From Trifolium pratense (lineage: Eukaryota; Streptophyta; Magnoliopsida; Fabales; Fabaceae): a stretch of DNA of 64,000 nt. Positions within the stretch are counted from its first letter, which is position 1. The number at the start of each line of letters is the position of its first letter. The notes under the pieces are model-generated. The model was not told the origin of the DNA and made no database searches. It worked only from the letters and a program-made list of their open reading frames with translations. The stretch lies in NCBI RefSeq assembly GCF_020283565.1, contig NC_060063.1:41686856-41750855 (forward strand), written 5' to 3'. A program made the position numbers and the translations under genes. This document shows, piece after piece, positions 12,656 through 24,173 of the stretch.

Positions 12656-12728
12656 GGGGATGTAGCTCACATGGTAGAGCGCTCGCTTTGCATGCGAGAG
12701 GTACGGGGTTCGATACCCCGCATCTCCA
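12656..12728 (+). tRNA. tRNA-Ala (anticodon TGC)
   Basis: 73 nt including discriminator A (12728). Acceptor GGGGATG pairs with CATCTCC with one G-T wobble. The D arm is GCTC/GAGC. The anticodon stem CTCGC/GCGAG has loop TTTGCAT, so the anticodon is TGC (12689-12691). The T arm is CGGGG/CCCCG with loop TTCGATA. There is no intron and CCA is not encoded, as expected for a nuclear eukaryotic tRNA. Box A and box B are intact. A T-rich terminator follows at 12729 onwards. Confidence 0.95.
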
Positions 12729-13691
12729 TTTTTATCCATATATTTTTTTGTTTTCTATTTTCCTTGCCTTGTGGGATTTATCTCATAATAATACGCACAC
12801 AATGACATGTTTTATGTGGAACTTGCGATTAGTAGTACTAGTAGGACAAACCAAAAGGGTAATTAATTTGATTTAGAACCACATTATTTAAGGTGGAGTA
12901 CCCTCTAACAATATTTGCAACCATGTCCTTGTCTTTCATAAATTTATGTCTTTCTCACCGTCACTCAAACCCCCTTCTTTGGCTTACCAATTTTGTTCAA
13001 ATCATTATTTGCTGCTGCAGCTTCACCAGCACCAATGTGGTTTGCCAAATCTCAATGTGTGTTCTTGTTTTCAATCTAATCAATAGAGAGTGAAGTGAAG
13101 AAAGGACACAAACTACAAACATGTTTTCAGGGTCCTCCTATAACTAAGATCAAGATTCAAATTAGGTGCCACCAAAAATAATGATAGCACAGCCACAAAT
13201 GGAAATTTAATTTCAATTAAGATTTGTATTGTATGTATGATGTATGTATGAATTCATATACGTGTCTATCCATTTCTATATGAATGAATGAATCAATGCC
13301 CATTGAGATGGAGACGTGAGATAAACTAGAATACAAACACCACACCACACTGCCCCATAATTTGGTTGGACATGCCCACAATTTACTAAACACGAAAAAT
13401 AAACTTAACTTCACGCTACCAAATATGTACAACCAAAACAACGCATAAATCACCGGTTCCTCTACGCATCTCTCTTCAACCTACAATCCATTTTCCCATA
13501 TTACCCTCCTCCCATAAAAATAAACTACAGTATAATCAATTTAACAAACAACAACAACTATGATTAATTACCAATGGTTCTTTACATTTATTGTCCATAG
13601 ACAAAATGACACTAAACTCACCACCATGAGAAAAAAAATAATTATTAGTCACTTTGAAAAAAAAAAATTGTACTAAATTATAAATTGTTTA
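12729..13691. other. Intergenic, no feature recognised
   Basis: Short open frames here lack homology that I recognise and have no coding-like bias. Confidence 0.4.
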
Positions 13692-14257
13692 GACCATCTC
13701 CGATGGTGTAGTACCTATTAGGTACTCATGGTACTTATTAAGTACTACCATTGGAGCACAACACATTTTAGTACCTAATAGGTACCACTTCTAATATAAG
13801 AACTCTCTCTCTTCTTTTTATGGGACCCACTTTATTTAATATATTCAAAAAAAAAATCACAATTTTTAAATTGGCATAAAAATTTAATGTCAACCATATA
13901 TAGACTTGGTAGTCATTGTTTGTTTCTTTTTACTGTTAATAAATACTCCTATCATATAAATCAAAACCAAATTGAAGGATTCTACTCCTCTCAAAATTAT
14001 CATTTTATTAATTATTTTAAATTATTTTTTAATTATGTAATTCTTAAAATTTGACAATATTATTTTAAATTAAATTTCAAATTTTAATGATGTGGAGTTA
14101 TTGATGGGACCCATTTTAGAACTTTTTAAGAAATGCCCCATTGGAGGGGTTGAGTACCTATTAGGTACTATTATTAAAAAAATAATAAATTGATGATGTG
14201 TCTATGTGGGATCATTTAAGTACTCAAAAATGAAGTGCTCCATTGTGGATGCTCTTA
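13689..14257. mobile_element. PIF/Harbinger (Tourist-like) MITE
   Basis: The element is 13692-14254. Inverted ends are GACCATCTCCGATGG and GAGCATCCACAATGG (right end reverse-complemented). A TTA target duplication lies on each side (13689-13691, 14255-14257). Subterminal TAGTACCTATTAGGTACT palindromes repeat near both ends. There is no ORF. The ends and TTA duplication fit PIF/Harbinger. Confidence 0.8.
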
Positions 14258-14354
14258 CATTACCAATGAAGTATTTAATGTTATTTTTTTATTATACTAT
14301 TAACTATTTGTTTCTCTATCTTCTTTCAATTTATTTTTTTCATACCATAATTGT

Positions 14355-15112
14355 TTTTTGAACAAGCAAAAGTGAATTTCATTAATAAGGAAAAATAAGT
14401 CCTGCATAGCACAAGGAGTGTCAAGCAGAACATCAAGCGTTTACATCAACAAGACATTTCAACCAATCCCAAACAAACAAAGGCGCTCGACCACCATATG
14501 AGAATTTACACTGTGATTTACATTAGAGAATTTCATCCACCAGAGTGAATGAGCTTTGACTTTGTCGAGCAGATGGATGGTGGACTCCTTCGCCTTAAAG
14601 ATTCTGCTATTTCGTTTGTGCCACACGACCCAAATGCAGCTCAGCCACAGTAGCTGCAAGAATGAGCGGCGGGCGCAAGAGCCTCCAAAAGAGTGAGTGA
14701 CTCAATAAATTGATCTTGAAGGATAAACGGGTTGAATGAGGTAATACCAACCCAAATTCTAAGCAAGTCCCATAAGGGGGCAAAAATCGGACAGGAGAGA
14801 AACAAGTGTTGCGCCAGTCACACAAAATAGGTATACTGTGGAATGATATGTCACCGCACCAAGTTGTCTTTAGTCGGTAACCTATTAGAAAATAATCGTC
14901 AAGCCAGCACTAACACCTTTAAGGGCACCTGTTTGTGCCAGACTAAGTCTGTTGTAGCCTCCACATCCTGAAACTCCCTAGAAGTGAGCAACTCTGCATT
15001 GAATAGCCACCACCTGGGTCAGGCCGCCACACCCATTGATCTGTAACATTAGGCTGCAAGACAATGTCAGATAATAAATTAAGAACAATTTTGTAAATCA
15101 ACTCGTAATTTC
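14355..15112 (-). mobile_element. 5'-truncated LINE fragment (zinc-binding reverse-transcriptase tail)
   Basis: The minus strand encodes, in broken frames, the C-terminal region of a plant non-LTR retrotransposon polyprotein. A DISFHSIPILCDWRN-like zinc-binding segment (about 14800-14860) is followed by LLWLSCIWVVWHKRNSRIF and a C-terminal LCLFGIG stop at 14459. Upstream, at 14870-15040, the frame is interrupted by stops. A short T run near 14354-14359 corresponds to the poly(A) tail. Flanks TTTTTCATAC.. near 14337 and 15115 may be a decayed target duplication. Dead copy. Confidence 0.75.
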
Positions 15113-15447
15113 TCTTTTTCATACATCATTAATTGCATTTCTTAATATGTGTAAAAGTGACAAAATGACATATATTATAGTACGGAGGAAGTAATAAATA
15201 CATATCTGCTCATTTTTATAAAAAAAAAAACCGTTAATCTTTAGATTTATTGAATAGCTAATGTAGATTTTTTATTAAAATGCATCAATCCATAATATTA
15301 GTCTCGACTCTACAATCTCATTGACTATGAACTAAATACATTAAATATTCAATCAACATAAAAGAAACCGGAGAGAATATTAAATATTATCAGTACCATA
15401 CGACACCAAATGTTTTTTTATTTTATTATTGCCACCAAATAATATTT

Positions 15448-15520
15448 TTCTTGGTCTAGTAGTGAGAAGTTTGAGTAATATGTTAGAAGTACCGGATTCG
15501 ATCATCAGCTCATTCTAAAA
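15448..15520 (+). repeat. SINE-like tRNA-related fragment
   Basis: Contains 'cttggtctagtagtgagaag' (box-A-like) and GGATTCGATCATC (box-B-like). Same family type as 6038-6112 and 18776-18855. Sequence from here to 16053 is the presumed upstream region of the trihelix gene. Confidence 0.45.
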
Positions 15521-15977
15521 AATATATATATTGAGATTTATTTAAATAAGAATTATAAGCGTGTGTTAGATTTTTTTGACGCAAAAGCGTGTGTTAGAAT
15601 AATGTGGGTAAATTGGTAATATGACGGATATCTGTTTTAATGGGTAATTCGGAAATAGAAACGTAACTAACGTAGAGTTTATCGTGAAAACAAACCAGGC
15701 AAGTGAAGTAACACGGCGATACCAACTGAGCCGGTGACGGAGTTTTCATACCAAACCAATCAAATTCTTCCACGTCATCACTCCTTTTTCTATCTTCTCC
15801 ACGTGTCGTCGGTCACCGTCAACTCACCCTCTTCCGTCAAAAAACGTTACCAATTTCATAAATTTTAAAATACAAAAACAAAAATAATCGAAACAAACCA
15901 CGAAAAGGCGTCGGTATATTCATTCTCGCCGGCCAAAAAATTAATAATAAATATGTTAAATAAATTTAAACCCTAAC

Positions 15978-16003
15978 TTCTCTCTCTTTCTCTCTCTCTC
16001 TCT
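15978..16003 (+). repeat. CT microsatellite in the 5' leader/promoter of the trihelix gene
   Basis: An almost pure (CT)n tract ends in CTATAACC, 50 bp before the ATG at 16054. Such pyrimidine patches are common near plant transcription starts; CTATAA could act as a weak TATA. Confidence 0.6.
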
Positions 16004-16053
16004 ATAACCACTTTCTCTCTCCTTTGTTTTCGGTGAATCGGCGGTGAGTAGTT

Positions 16054-17184
16054 ATGGACGACGACGACGAGATCCATTCCAATCCATCACCGTTGAGCGG
16101 ATCTCCGGTGTCATCACCGGGAGCAATTGGTAGGATTTCGGTGACGGTTGCGGCACCGGCGCCGGAATCTCATCCGGTGACGAACAGCTATGCATTAGCG
16201 CTACCGATTCAGAATCAGGTAAGAGGAAACAACGGTGGAGGGAGAGAGGATTGTTGGAGCGAAGGCGCAACGGCGGTTTTGATCGAAGCGTGGGGAGAGA
16301 GGTATATGGAATTGAGCAGAGGAAATCTGAAGCAAAAGCATTGGAAAGAGGTGGCGGAGATCGTTAACGGAAGAGAAGATTATATGAAAGTGCCGAAAAC
16401 CGATATTCAGTGCAAAAATCGGATCGATACAGTTAAGAAGAAGTATAAATCGGAGAAAGCTAAGATCGCCGCCGGAGGTGGCGTCACAACCAGTAATTGG
16501 CCGTTTTATGACCGATTAGATCAGTTGATTGGACCAACCGCCAAGATCACCGGTAGCACATCTGCCGGTAACAGTAATTTACCACCGCAAAAAGTTCCGT
16601 TAGGAATTCCGGTCGGTCTTCATGCCGGTGGTGGTGCTAATCAGTTCAATTCTCAAAAGAAAAATAAAAAACCACAGCCACAAGTACAGCCGCAGTTGAA
16701 TTACCAGAAGGTTCAACTTCGGCCGCGAGTTGTGGCTGTGGATTCCGATAATTCATCGGAAAGAGAAGCATTATCGCCGGTGTCAAGTGACAGTTTACCA
16801 CCACCGGATAGTCAGGAGAGGAAGAGAGCGAAGGTGATGAATTCGAATGCTGCTAAAGGAACAGAAGGAAGAAAGAAAGGTTGGGGAAGTGGTGTGAGGG
16901 AATTGACTCAAGCAATTGTGAAATTCGGAGAGGCTTATGAACAAGCGGAGACATCGAAGTTGCAGCAGGTGGTGGAGATGGAGAAGCAGAGGATGAAGTT
17001 TGCTAAGGATTTGGAGTTGCAGAGAATGCAGTTTTTCATGAAAACACAGGTAGAGATTTCACAGCTTAAGCTTGGAAGAAAAAATGTTAATGGCATTGGT
17101 AACACAAGCAATCATCATCACAACAACAATGAAAAAAACAACATGAACAACAATAACCATAACAATAATAGTGACAGTGAATGA
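16054..17184 (+). CDS. Trihelix transcription factor, SIP1/ASIL-like
   Basis: Single-exon gene of 376 residues. Residues about 67-137 form one trihelix (GT-type, Myb-like) DNA-binding domain: CWSEGATAVLIEAWGERYMEL, then KQKHWKEVAEIVN, then TDIQCKNRIDTVKKKYKSEK. SNWPFYDRLDQLIG (about 146-159) is the typical following motif of the SIP1 clade. Residues about 280-340 form a charged coiled coil (ELTQAIVKFGEAYEQAET...LELQRMQFFMKTQ), used for dimer or partner contact in this clade. The tail is Asn/His-rich low complexity. One trihelix domain plus a C-terminal coiled coil points to the SIP1/ASIL group rather than GT-2. ASIL proteins in Arabidopsis repress embryo/seed genes; that role here is inference. 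Expected location: nucleus. Confidence 0.92.
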   Translation: MDDDDEIHSNPSPLSGSPVSSPGAIGRISVTVAAPAPESHPVTNSYALALPIQNQVRGNNGGGREDCWSEGATAVLIEAWGERYMELSRGNLKQKHWKEVAEIVNGREDYMKVPKTDIQCKNRIDTVKKKYKSEKAKIAAGGGVTTSNWPFYDRLDQLIGPTAKITGSTSAGNSNLPPQKVPLGIPVGLHAGGGANQFNSQKKNKKPQPQVQPQLNYQKVQLRPRVVAVDSDNSSEREALSPVSSDSLPPPDSQERKRAKVMNSNAAKGTEGRKKGWGSGVRELTQAIVKFGEAYEQAETSKLQQVVEMEKQRMKFAKDLELQRMQFFMKTQVEISQLKLGRKNVNGIGNTSNHHHNNNEKNNMNNNNHNNNSDSE

Positions 17185-18505
17185 GTGAGTGATAATTAGG
17201 TTAAGGTTAGATTCAAATTCCCCAATTAGTCTTTGTGTGAAGACTAGTGTATGTTGTTGTTGTGTTTAGTTATTATGGATTAAGATTTATATGTGCATTA
17301 ATTGTTATAGTTAACTTAGTGGGATGTTGTTGCCAAATAAAACAAGTGTGTTAAATAATTTAATCTCAATATATCAATGTAACACCATTCTGAATTGTTA
17401 TTATTGTATCATGAATCATATAATTGTTGATAGGCTCTACTTTGATACAATGTACATATTAGATATGCAAACTTATAGATACTACTAATTTAGCACATAT
17501 TGAATTTCCTATAGTATCTTGAAAGTTGGGCTTACGATCTTGGAGCATTGATTTAGTTACTGTTATGGAAGGTTTAGACGTGACATTCTTAAAATACTGA
17601 ATATATCTACAACATTTGAATATTTAAGGATGTTGTCTATCATGTAATGTCATATCACATTTTGCTATTTTGAGGCGTCAGTATGCAGGGAAATCTAGAG
17701 TGAGTTAGTTGAATGATGAAATTGGCTCTGCATATAATTAAGGTAAGTGAATGATTCTGATGCGATCGAAGTTCTCAGAAGTCAGAAACACCACACAAAG
17801 TAACATGTCTGGTGTTGATTATCATAAAAAATCATTAAAGAAAACAAAACAAAATCAAGCATGCTTCACAAGAATGGGTGCCTATCCTATTCAAGAAAAC
17901 TCACCTCCCCAACTAAAAAACCAAACCAAATCACAAAATCTAAAATTTTTCCTTTACAACTCTTCACACATCAACCAAACAATCATTCCTTCAAAAATTC
18001 CATCACTGGAGAATTTGTCCCTTATCTCTCATTATTGTAATTTCTCCCTCCATGTAAACTGCCGCCGACTACCTCTTAAGCCCCACCACCAACGCATACA
18101 TTCTTCATTCACCTGCCTTTGCTTCCTCTGTCTCTCCCACAACATGATTTTAGCCTCTCTTTTCTCTCTTGCAGGACTTTGCTCTTCTCCTTGTCACGCA
18201 ACAACCACCCTCTCCATTCAATACCACGCCTTCAATTCTCTACTTTTTCACTATCCTAGTTAGGCTTCCGGTGGAAAGTTGCAGGAAAAAAAATGAATGA
18301 ATCACAAAATAATGTATATTTTACCTTTTGTTTCAGTCCCTATAAAAATAATAATTAAAAAGCATAAAAATATAGTATTATAGGAGAAAATTATAAGAAT
18401 TTTTTTCGGAACGAGTCCAATTTCACCTACATTACAGAACGAAAAATGCATTTTGCCTATCTTTTTATTTTATAGTTTTTTTTTTTATTCTTAATAATTT
18501 TGTGC

Positions 18506-19405
18506 CCCAAGTCCAGGGACGGACCTGTGTGAGGCTTGGTGTGGCTATAGCCACACCAGCCCAGCCCAAATATTTTTTTTTTTTTTTAAAAATAATTTTA
18601 TAAATAATTTTAAATTATTCTGTATACATATTCGTACAAATACTAGTTTAGAGTTTATTATTAATGACCGTAAGTCTCTCGATACATATTAGTTTAAATA
18701 TTAGTGCAAATATTAGTTTATAGTATTCAACTTTTTGGTCATACATAGTGTATTATTTTAAGTTATATACTTTAATAAGCCACTAGGTTTGATCTAGTGA
18801 TAAGAGATTTGGGTAGTACGCTATAAGTTTTGGGTTCGATCCCTAGCTCATTGTAAACCAAAAAAAAGAGTTATATACTTTAATTGTATAATAGTCAACT
18901 TTAACTTTAACTATTGTGGCATATAAATATGAAATGACATAAAACAATAGGTTTAATTTTTTCAAGTAAGAAAATATGGGTAAAATTGGAATAAATATTA
19001 ATAAGTTATAAGTTAATTGAATTAGTTTATCAAAATAAACTATAAGCCGGTAAAAGTTTGGGTTCTATATATTTTGATCCAAGATAGAATCTTGTGATGT
19101 ATGAAACAATAGTAATATGTATGATTTCACATATAATCAATAAGTTATAGTCTTTTCTTTTTTCCGAATAGAAACTTTGTAATTTTATGGATATAGTTTG
19201 TTAGTTTGTTAATTTCTTTTTTTTAAATAGAAATTTTCTGAATTGTTGGTTTGTTGGTGTTTTTTTTAGATACACATATTGTATTAATAATAATTTCATA
19301 TGTTGTTTAACTAAACTATTAAGATAACGATGATTTTTTTTTAATACTGGCTAAAAAATTTAGCCACATCGGTAATCAATGTCTGGGTCCGCCCCTGCCC
19401 AAGTC
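18506..19405. mobile_element. Non-autonomous hAT element with empty site in copy B
   Basis: The element is 18514-19397 (884 bp), flanked by the 8-bp duplication CCCAAGTC (18506-18513, 19398-19405). The ends are CAGGGACGGACCTG and, inwards from the right, CAGGGGCGGACCCAG. The matching position in copy B (22663-22670) has a single CCCAAGTC and no element. A SINE-like fragment (18776-18855, GGTTCGATCC) is nested inside. No transposase. Confidence 0.92.
18776..18855 (+). repeat. SINE-like fragment nested in hAT element
   Basis: Has 'actaggtttgatctagtgat' and box B GGTTCGATCC, as at 6038-6112, and ends in an A-rich run. Confidence 0.5.
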
Positions 19406-19702
19406 TATAGCTAGTTACCTTTCAACAACACCAGAAATTCCACATCCACTGATAAAATTTTAATTTGCTATTACAAATAGAGTAGAGCCAGAAAATAATG
19501 AATCAGACTAGATTGTAAGGATTTTGAACTTATTTAAGCAAGTGGTAAGAAATTTGATGCATAACTCTTATGTATAGAAAAAAATTGTTTGGAAGAGAAA
19601 AATTCACTATGTATACTTACAAATTCTCAAACAAAGATTAATCACCGATAAATATTGATGAAAATTTTATATCTATAATCTATTGTTAAAAAAATAAGAG
19701 TA

Positions 19703-19833
19703 ATGATATGATGACACATTTTTTGTTACACAAAAGTTACACACATACTATAGTATAGCATGAAAATAGATGTATAAAGTAATATTATATTGTGTGTAAC
19801 TTTTGTGTAACAAAAAATATGTCATCATATCAT
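19703..19833. mobile_element. Small foldback MITE (intact in copy A)
   Basis: 131 bp with inverted arms of about 42 bp starting ATGATATGATGACACA. The matching left arm is in copy B near 22974, but there the right arm is lost and replaced by later insertions. Superfamily not clear. Confidence 0.7.
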
Positions 19834-20173
19834 AAAATACCGCAACGAAACAGTGTTTATCATAGTCTATTACAGATTTAGATTTATTGTTGTCAATTAT
19901 TGACGCAGTCTCACACTGTAGTAAATCTTGACCATTAATTTGAAATTAGACGATTCAAATTTAAATACTGTTTTACAAAGCAAAACAATTTCAGCCGCTG
20001 ATCATAGATTGGATGGCTAAGATCCGATTCCACCTACCTCTAAATCTTCCACAGTCTTCTCAATTTTGTAATCAACATTGCTTGAGGGTCCCTTTTAGAA
20101 GTTTCAACTTTTCTTTTATTAGCAGCAACACACAGTGAAGGCCCATAAACTGCACCAAAAACCAGAACCAAAG

Positions 20174-20599
20174 ATGTAGAAAAACACCACAAACAAACAC
20201 ACACTCTATATTACACAAGAAATATATGCACTTCTTATTTTAAAATTTGAGCATGAATGTAAATACAATAAAGGAGTTAAACATTTGTTTGTAAATTAAG
20301 GTATCTCTGCTAGCTTGTTCTGTTGGTTTACATTATGAAATCACTGTTCTGCTTCTGTTATAACAAAAATGTTATTCAAACACAAATATCAAACAAATAT
20401 ACAACATTTATACACTTTTTGCTTTTTTTAATATTTTTTACATGTTTCGAATTGCGTGCTGTGAGAGAAGAGAGAGAATGTGTCGTATTTTTGTCCACAA
20501 ATTTGTGTTGATATATCATCCTCCTGTTATAATATGGATTATGGACAGTATTTTACAAAGTTCAAAACCACAAAACAACAATAAATTAAAAACAAGGAA
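20174..20599. other. 3' flank of the F-box gene
   Basis: A/T-rich; no gene recognised. Because the F-box gene is on the minus strand, this is its downstream region. Confidence 0.4.
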
Positions 20600-21592
20600 T
20601 CACAAAAACCAAACATTATAATGCATCAACCAAAACCTAAACATATAAAAATTACCATGCGTGCAGCCAAGGTGAAATTCATTTCCTCTTCCTCTTCCTC
20701 TCCTCTCCCCATTTTCAATAGCATTCATAAGAATAATGGCAGCTTGATTCTCATTCACAACAATCCCATCCATGTCCTCCATTCTAATCTTAATACGCCT
20801 CACATAGAACTTATCTTCTTCTTCATTTTTCCACTCACACTTCACCTTCACCTCACACTTTACCATCTCCGTAAAATACTCCCAAACCCCCGCCATCGGC
20901 AACAGCGTCTCGTACACCGCCACAACCGATCCATTGTTAGTTGTAACTGAAACAGGTTTACAACACGGACGAAACAAGCTCCCTGCATGCTTTATAGTAC
21001 TCCTAGATGATATTTCACTATATAGAGATGATATAAGCACACAACTAAACCTCAATTTTTCTTTCAAATATTCCTCACACCCATCTTTCTTCACTGGAAT
21101 AAAATTCAAAATATTCCACAAGTCACAAGAGTCAACAAAACGAAAGGATCTCGTGGCTCCACATGTCCCTATCTTTATGCTTTGAGATCCAATATTTGCA
21201 CACAAAAGTTCTCGTTCTCGTTCTCGTTCTCCCTGTAAAAAAACATCAAATACATACGCAAAATCTGCAACGGATGGAAATTTTGGTGGTGGTGGAGGTG
21301 GAGGAGGATTATTACGATGGTGGAGGGAAGGGAACGCATCGGAGAAGAAGGAACGGCAGCCACCGGGGAAGTCTGAAATTATCATCCCATGGAAACCTAC
21401 CCAAGTATGCGACAACAAGCTAGGCCACGTGGAAATGCAAACGTTCACCCATAGTCTGCTGTTGTTGTCTTTGCAGATCATGTGAAAGAATTCAGAGGAG
21501 ACTGCTGATAAAGCCGTTAGGGTTTCGCCGTCGAGGCGCGGAAGGATGTGAGTAAGAATGATGTCCGGAGGTAACATACTAAAATTATTCAT
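20600..21592 (-). CDS. F-box protein (At2g27310/SKIP-like type)
   Basis: Intronless, 330 residues. The N-terminal F-box spans about residues 6-55 (LPPDIILTHILPRLDGETLTALSAV...LWVNVCISTWP) and is the contact for SKP1 in SCF ubiquitin ligases. No kelch, LRR or WD repeats follow. The C-terminal part resembles the plant F-box group with conserved FVDSCDLWN, AVYETLLPMAGVWEYFTEMVKCEVKVKCEW and HLGCTHGNFYMFRFWLMHYN segments. Two coding simple repeats interrupt it: a run of eight prolines (about residues 96-103) and an alternating Glu-Arg tract GERERERE (about 121-128). Both are translated microsatellites. The gene lies between the two copies of a segmental duplication. Substrate unknown. Confidence 0.85.
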   Translation of the reverse strand: MNNFSMLPPDIILTHILPRLDGETLTALSAVSSEFFHMICKDNNSRLWVNVCISTWPSLLSHTWVGFHGMIISDFPGGCRSFFSDAFPSLHHRNNPPPPPPPPKFPSVADFAYVFDVFLQGERERERELLCANIGSQSIKIGTCGATRSFRFVDSCDLWNILNFIPVKKDGCEEYLKEKLRFSCVLISSLYSEISSRSTIKHAGSLFRPCCKPVSVTTNNGSVVAVYETLLPMAGVWEYFTEMVKCEVKVKCEWKNEEEDKFYVRRIKIRMEDMDGIVVNENQAAIILMNAIENGERRGRGRGNEFHLGCTHGNFYMFRFWLMHYNVWFL

Positions 21593-22063
21593 GATTGATC
21601 GATGGTAGAAGACGGCTAAGTTTTCATGTTAAGATATAGGGTTAGGTTTTCATGTTAAGATTAAGATATATGAGGAATTTTTACACAATTGCCATGTTTC
21701 ACCGATCTGGATCCTCAGCAGCGACGATCTCTGCTGCGGTGCCTGCTGCTGGATCCTGGCCCTTGATTTAATCTAGCATCAGGTTTCCTATTAATACATA
21801 TTAATCCTGCCGCATCTAATTAAACTGGTACACTGTCAAGCCAAACAGAATACAAGCTATTATTTATTGTTATACCACTGTAAAAAAAAAAATCTGTGTT
21901 ATATATACCCACCGCTTAGCCTAACGATCAGATCCGAATCGTACTGTCATACATCAAAAACGCAAATTGCCTTCAACTCAATAACAAATTTGTTGTTGTT
22001 GAAGCTTAATATCAGAGAAGTGATGTATTGTTGTTGTATATGACATTAATAATGCGTTTAATT
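21593..22063. other. Upstream region of the F-box gene
   Basis: Contains a short direct repeat 'ggttttcatgttaagat' (near 21620 and 21645). A GC-rich patch at 21700-21765 has GGATCCTCAGCAGC facing GCTGCTGGATCC, an imperfect inverted repeat. The patch looks like part of a MITE. Promoter elements not resolved. Confidence 0.4.
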
Positions 22064-23040
22064 TCACCTCCGCGACTAAAAAACCAAACCAAATCTAAAA
22101 ATTTTCCTTCACAACTCTTCACACACCAACCAAACAATCATTCCTTTAAAAATTCCATCACAGGAGAATTTCTCCCTTATCTCTCATTATTGTAATTTCT
22201 CCCTCCATGTAAACTGCCGCCGACTACCTCTTAAGCCCCACCACCAACGGATACATTCTTCATTCACCTGCCTTTGCTTCCTCTGTCTCTCCCACAACGT
22301 GATTTTAGCCTCTCTTTTCTCTCTTGCGGGACTTTGCTCTTCTCCTTGTCACGCAACAACCATCCTCTCCATCCAATACCACGCCTTCAATTCTATACTT
22401 TTTCACTATCTAGGCTTCCGGTGGAAAGTTGCAAAGTTGCAGAAAAAAAATGAATGAATCACAAAAAAATGTATATATATTGTTACCTTTTGTTTCGGTC
22501 CCTCTAAAAAAATAATTAAAAAGCATAAAATTATAGTATTTCAGGAGAAAATCATAAGAATTTTTTTCGGGACGAATCCAAATTCACCTACATTAAAGGG
22601 ACGAAAAATACATTTTGCCTATCTTTTTATTTTATAGTTTTTTTTTCTTAATAATTTTGTATCCCAAGTCTATAGCTAGTTACCTTTCAACAACACCAGA
22701 AATTCCACATCCACTGGTAAAATTTGCTATTACAAATAGAGTAGAGCCAGAAAATATCAACAATGAATCAGACTAGATTGTAAGGATTTTGAACTTATTT
22801 AAGCAAGTGGTTAGAAATTTGATGCATAACTCTTATGTATAGGAAAAAAAATTGTTTGGAAGAGAAAAATTCACTATGTATACTTACAAATTCTCAAATA
22901 AAGATTAATCACCGATAAACATCGGTGAAAATTTTATATCTATAATATATTGTTAAAAAAATAAGAGTAATGATATGATGACACACTCTTTGTTACACAA
23001 AAGTTACACACCTACTATAGTATAGCATGAAAATAGATAT

Positions 23041-23243
23041 ATAAAGTAAAGCAAATGCTAAATAGTGTTCCGGGACACTCTTTAAGCTCTTAAATAGTAA
23101 GTTTTTTTATAGAATTTTTATGGAAATGCGTAAAGTCAACACAATGGAAATTGAAGTGTTTAATTTTTCGAATAAAAAGTTTCTTTTAATGGAATGCTTA
23201 AAGAATACCCCGGGGGCACTCGTTAACAAGACCCATAAAGTAA
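23041..23243. mobile_element. Small element with 9-bp duplication (MULE-like MITE)
   Basis: The element is 23050-23234 (185 bp) between two exact ATAAAGTAA copies (23041-23049, 23235-23243). Copy A has a single ATAAAGTAA at the matching place (near 19774). Ends are degenerate inverted repeats (..GCTAAATAGTGTTCC / ..GTTAACGAGTGCCCC). A 9-bp duplication suggests Mutator-like mobilisation. Confidence 0.75.
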
Positions 23244-23525
23244 TACTCCCTTTGTTCCTTTTTAAAATGAATACTTTGGAGGAAAAAAATTGGTCTTTTT
23301 TATAAGAAATTTTTACCAATTTTCAAATATTTTAAATGTTCAATTTCACTTATGCCCTTAATTATTATGAGAGAGAATTTAAAAATAAGTAAGTTAGTTG
23401 AATAAAGAGGAATTAAATAAGGGTATACAATACATGGAATAAATTTAAATTTACAAGAGTATTAAATAAAAATAACTATATTAAATGTGCTTTCTTGATC
23501 TGTGTGATTTTTTCAAAGAGTTCCT

Positions 23526-24173
23526 GTGTTAACTAGGGATGGCAATGGGTAGGGTATGGGTAGGGTACTGTAGTACCCATCCCCATACCCGCAGATTGAA
23601 AAAATACTCGTACCCATCCCCATACCCGCGTGGGTAACAATTTTTGCCCCCGTCCCCATACCCTATGGGTACCTAGGTACCCATACCCGTACCCGTTATC
23701 CGCATTTTTACTAAAAATAAATTGATCAATTATAAAATATCATATAATTTTAATAGAATTAAAAAAATTTCAAAGATTTTAATATTGACTAATAAAAATT
23801 ATAAACAAAATTATTACTAACCTTATGTTAAAGTTCATATTTATGTTAAATATTCACATTATTTTTATATTATGTTATAAATAAACATTTTTATTAAAAA
23901 TATGTAATAGTTTAGTAGAGTTGTATTGTTTTAAATTGATTTATATATATTATAATATAATAATATAAATAAAATAAATAAATATATATTATGCGGGTAT
24001 GGGGCGGGGTGGGTACTAAGGTACCCGTACCCACACCCATACCCGTTCATTTTTGCGGGTAATTACCCATACCCGTGCCCGTACCCAAAATGCGGGTTTT
24101 TACCCTACCCGTTGTGGGTAATTTTTGCGGGTACCCTCTGGGTATGGGTCAAATTGCCATCCCTAGTGTTAAC
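23526..24173. mobile_element. Non-autonomous hAT element with GGGTACCCATACCC-type subterminal repeats
   Basis: The element is 23534-24165 (632 bp), flanked by exact 8-bp GTGTTAAC duplications (23526-23533, 24166-24173). Terminal inverted repeats are TAGGGATGGCAAT. Both subterminal regions are packed with variants of GGGTACGGGTATGGG in both orientations, and the middle is A/T-rich. Such clustered subterminal repeats are typical hAT transposase binding zones. Copy A has no insertion here. Confidence 0.92.

Larger units (their letters stand above)
17901..20173 (+). repeat. Segmental duplication, copy A
   Basis: Direct copy of the segment at 22064-24479. Both start at TCACCTCC.. and end at AAAAACCAGAACCAAAG. 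Long stretches are nearly identical, for example TCTCCCTCCATGTAAACTGC and GGCTTCCGGTGGAAAGTTGC. Copy A carries an extra hAT element (18514-19397) that copy B lacks. An open frame over 17751-18263 is not kept in copy B, so I do not call it a gene. The 17185-17900 stretch before it is the 3' flank of the trihelix gene with nothing else recognised. Confidence 0.85.

Noticed and set aside
17751..18263. 170-codon open frame in segmental copy A
   Set aside because: The matching part of copy B (22090-22410) does not keep the frame, and the composition is pyrimidine-rich UTR-like. No domain is recognisable.
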